Assembly (NCBI GenBank): GCA_033816765.1
Contig: CM066291.1
Span: forward strand, 3,286,001-3,350,000
Length of the DNA stretch: 64,000 bases
Direction of reading: 5' to 3'
DNA from: Nothopassalora personata
Lineage: Eukaryota; Ascomycota; Dothideomycetes; Mycosphaerellales; Mycosphaerellaceae
Of this stretch, positions 61,764 to 64,000 are shown one piece after another. Positions within the stretch are counted from its first letter, which is position 1, and every line of letters starts with the position of its first letter. The translations under genes were made by a program, and so were the position numbers. Below the pieces are notes generated by a model that saw only the letters and a list, made by a program, of their open reading frames with translations, was not told the DNA's origin and did not search any database.

Positions 61764-64000
61764 TGCGAAGGCGGTAGCTAGTCAATGGGTTGTGCTGATA
61801 AGTTCCTTGGATGAAGTCACTATAAGACCCTGACTGGTGCCTGGAATCGTGACTGGAATGTGTTGGCTTGGCAGATCGGGTCAGGCTGCTCCAAAACCGG
61901 GCAAGGATATCCAATCGTTCTCGGTCTAGTTGTTCAGATGATCCTAATCCTTAGACAAAGTCGCAAGTGACTGTAGATGGTGATTCGGGATGGCAGTGAA
62001 TGTATAGCAGGGCGTGCTTCTCCCACCCGGTAGCACGCGGGTAGGCTGGTTCTTTGAGGACAAGTTTGTCCCACAAGCAATAAATGTCCACGTCAGTAAA
62101 CAATGTCGCTGGGGCTGACCAGATGCACACTGTATTTGTGCTATGCAAGTCCCATACAGGCTGATGCGGATCGGCGTTATCAAGTATGCTCAAGAAAAGC
62201 TTTGAGGCGGCATCAAAGATGCAGGAACGCAGCGCTACCAAATATAAAGGCCGGTCATACGTCCGGGACAGGATATGTAGGTGCTGGAAGCGATCGTCTG
62301 AAGGATTGCTGTACCTGAACGAGTGTCCGTGTGCAAGTCGCACCGCCCCGTGTGGAAGAGGGCCAGGGAGACGCATCAAGTCCGAGCGTGGGTGGTTTGG
62401 GATTCCTTTGGAGTAGCATCGTAGGGCGACAATAGTGTAGTCGCTAACGGATGAAACGGCACTTCACCTCGGAGTGAAACATGGTCGAGATCCCTCACAG
62501 TAGCCCAGGGATGCAGGGCATGCTGAGGCACTGCACACTTCGAAGGCGACCTCTTTCCTGAGGACCACCACCTGCCGTCTTGGACGTGTGGGAGCCGCGT
62601 GTCGTCGTGCATCGCAGCCATCTTCATTCACTGCATCAACTACATCAGTCATCATACCCAGATTGCCGCCAAGCTGATCCTCGCTTCCTTGGATTCTTCG
62701 GTGTACAGTATTCTGCGCCTCTCACTTCCAGTCCGTGCACTTTTTCTTGGGAGGCTCAGTCAAGCCACCAACACGAGAATACTTCACGGAGCTGCATGCT
62801 CTCATTCATGCGCACACGCAAACAGAAAGCCTTGGTCATCATTGAACAGTAAGCAATCTGATTAGCAATTATTTCCTGCTTTCCTTTCAACATGCAGACC
62901 AGCACCCACCACAATCTACATCCAGCACTTCTATGCGATCGAGGCAATCTTCTGTTGCTCGCCGAAAGGGCGGTCGGTAGTCAAGACACACCTCCCTCCA
63001 TCTCAAGCCGGCCATTCTTCGCGCACGGGCTTGTTGAACTCCTTGTCACGAGCAGAAATCATCACGTCATCAACTTCCCGTTCTCTACGCATCTGCCTGC
63101 CTCGCGCCGTTCCCTGCCGTTCATCAAATCTGCAAACCCATGTCAAGCTGAAGGGTAGTGGTTGGAAGCGCACTGCCTGAGGCTGAAGGTATGCCTTAAT
63201 GATCCTGCAGGCAGCATCGAGCCGGGGCCCTTGGGCAGGCGAAGCTTCGTAATACTCTTCCGAGAAGCATCTCCGCGGTCGAAAGCACTTAAACCCGTCG
63301 GTATGATGGATGACATCTTCCCGTGAGTCACTGCTTTTTTCCACGCGATACTGATGACCGAGCATCACATGGCCAAGATCCCAACCGTGGGATGTGAATT
63401 TGGCCCCAAAGAGGCGCTTCTCAGCCACTTTGATCTCCTACTAGTGAAGACAAAGGATGCAATACCATGTCGAGCTGGCAGAATGCATGCTGGAGCCTTC
63501 GAAAGATGTGGCGCATGTGCCTTGATCTCTGTTCGAAGTTCCAAAGTCCAGATCGTTCAGGGTCAATTTTTGAAAAGACTCGAAGTGGAGAACCAACAGG
63601 GCGTTTCAATCATCCACTATCGCTTCAGTGAGGCCTTCAGCTTCGGGATAGAGAGTGGTCATGTCAAGACTATGTCGAGCTGGACTTTGACGAGCAGTCC
63701 ACATTCTAAAGCCAGGTGACCGACGTGGCAGTATAGATCAACAGAGGATCAGTGCCTCGACATGGCCTCGAGACGTTTTCAATGAAGGGCAGGGCGGTAT
63801 CCCGACCGCAGGAAGCCCACTCCGATTCGAGTAGGTGGTCTTGGTCGAAAATGCTGATTTGGAAGCCTCTGCTGTGGGCTTCGCGGTCTTCGTGTTGGGC
63901 CGTTCGCTGGTGGAGACCATTGTAAGAGGAACCTGCCTTCCGAACTTGATCTTTTCCATTACTCGCAGCACCTTTCTAGTTGCTGTGGTGCTGTCGTGTC
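61764..64000. other. Right-hand region without a confident gene
   Basis: 2.2 kb. The best frame is minus 61951-62376 (about 140 residues, ATG at 62376, HSFRYSNPSDDRFQHLHILS..LYLVALRSCIFDAASKLFL), which may be real but has no recognisable domain. Frames at 63003-63428 and 63738-63971 (minus) are also unrecognised, and the first lacks an ATG at its edge. Confidence 0.35.

Noticed and set aside
62704..62722. Sequence resembling the DD34E terminal repeat (CAGTATTCTGCGCC)
   Set aside because: Only 13 of 15 core bases match and flanks do not; compatible with chance.
63003..63428. 141-residue minus-strand frame near the right end
   Set aside because: No ATG at its start, no domain, and overlapping frames on the other strand are equally long.

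Overview
The window looks like a chromosome segment of a filamentous ascomycete (Pezizomycotina). Dothideomycetes is my best guess from gene types only. The genes have short GT..AG introns (about 46-67 bp). The families are fungal: a CidB/LrgB membrane protein, Cue1, a secreted tyrosinase, a HET-domain gene and a C2A9.03-type WD protein. About 29 kb carries the scar of repeat-induced point mutation (RIP): CpA and TpG are strongly depleted, CpG is kept, and TAG stops sit where CAG or TGG codons would be.

Layout. (1) 0-20.6 kb is gene territory: LrgB-like (minus, runs off the left edge), a frameshifted GNAT acetyltransferase, a small SnoaL-like gene, a tRNA-Arg relic, Cue1, a decayed HET gene, a 1091-residue acidic membrane protein, tyrosinase, and a WD-repeat protein behind a long leader. 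(2) 21.8-26.2 kb is a sugar transporter gene split by a 3.5 kb Tc1/mariner-IS630 type transposon. The transposon carries an intact DD34E transposase and a convergent second gene of unknown function. (3) 26.5-30.8 kb is accessory ground: a 547 bp foldback element with 123 bp arms, a small unknown ORF, a broken copy of a fungal conserved family, and an aminoglycoside-phosphotransferase-like gene. (4) 31.1-59.9 kb is a nest of RIP-mutated transposons. A pogo/Fot1-like DNA transposon is split by a 2.4 kb gag-only LTR element (341 bp LTRs, CTATT target duplication). Then come about 3 kb of unassigned RIPed sequence and an 11.5 kb Ty3/gypsy element with three ORFs. A gag/protease fragment of a second gypsy family follows, and then a near complete 7.7 kb chromovirus of that family. 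The chromovirus was later hit by a 764 bp insertion that is not RIPed. (5) 59.9-64 kb returns to normal composition, with one disordered, charged protein gene and little else.

Most notable are: the 11.5 kb gypsy element, in which the same 26 bp palindrome lies in the leader, at the gag-protease/pol junction and at the pol/third-ORF junction, and supplies the in-frame TAA that ends the first two ORFs; an antisense Cys-rich ORF next to the 3' LTR of two different gypsy elements; and the two-gene DD34E transposon. All calls come from reading the sequence; no database search was possible.
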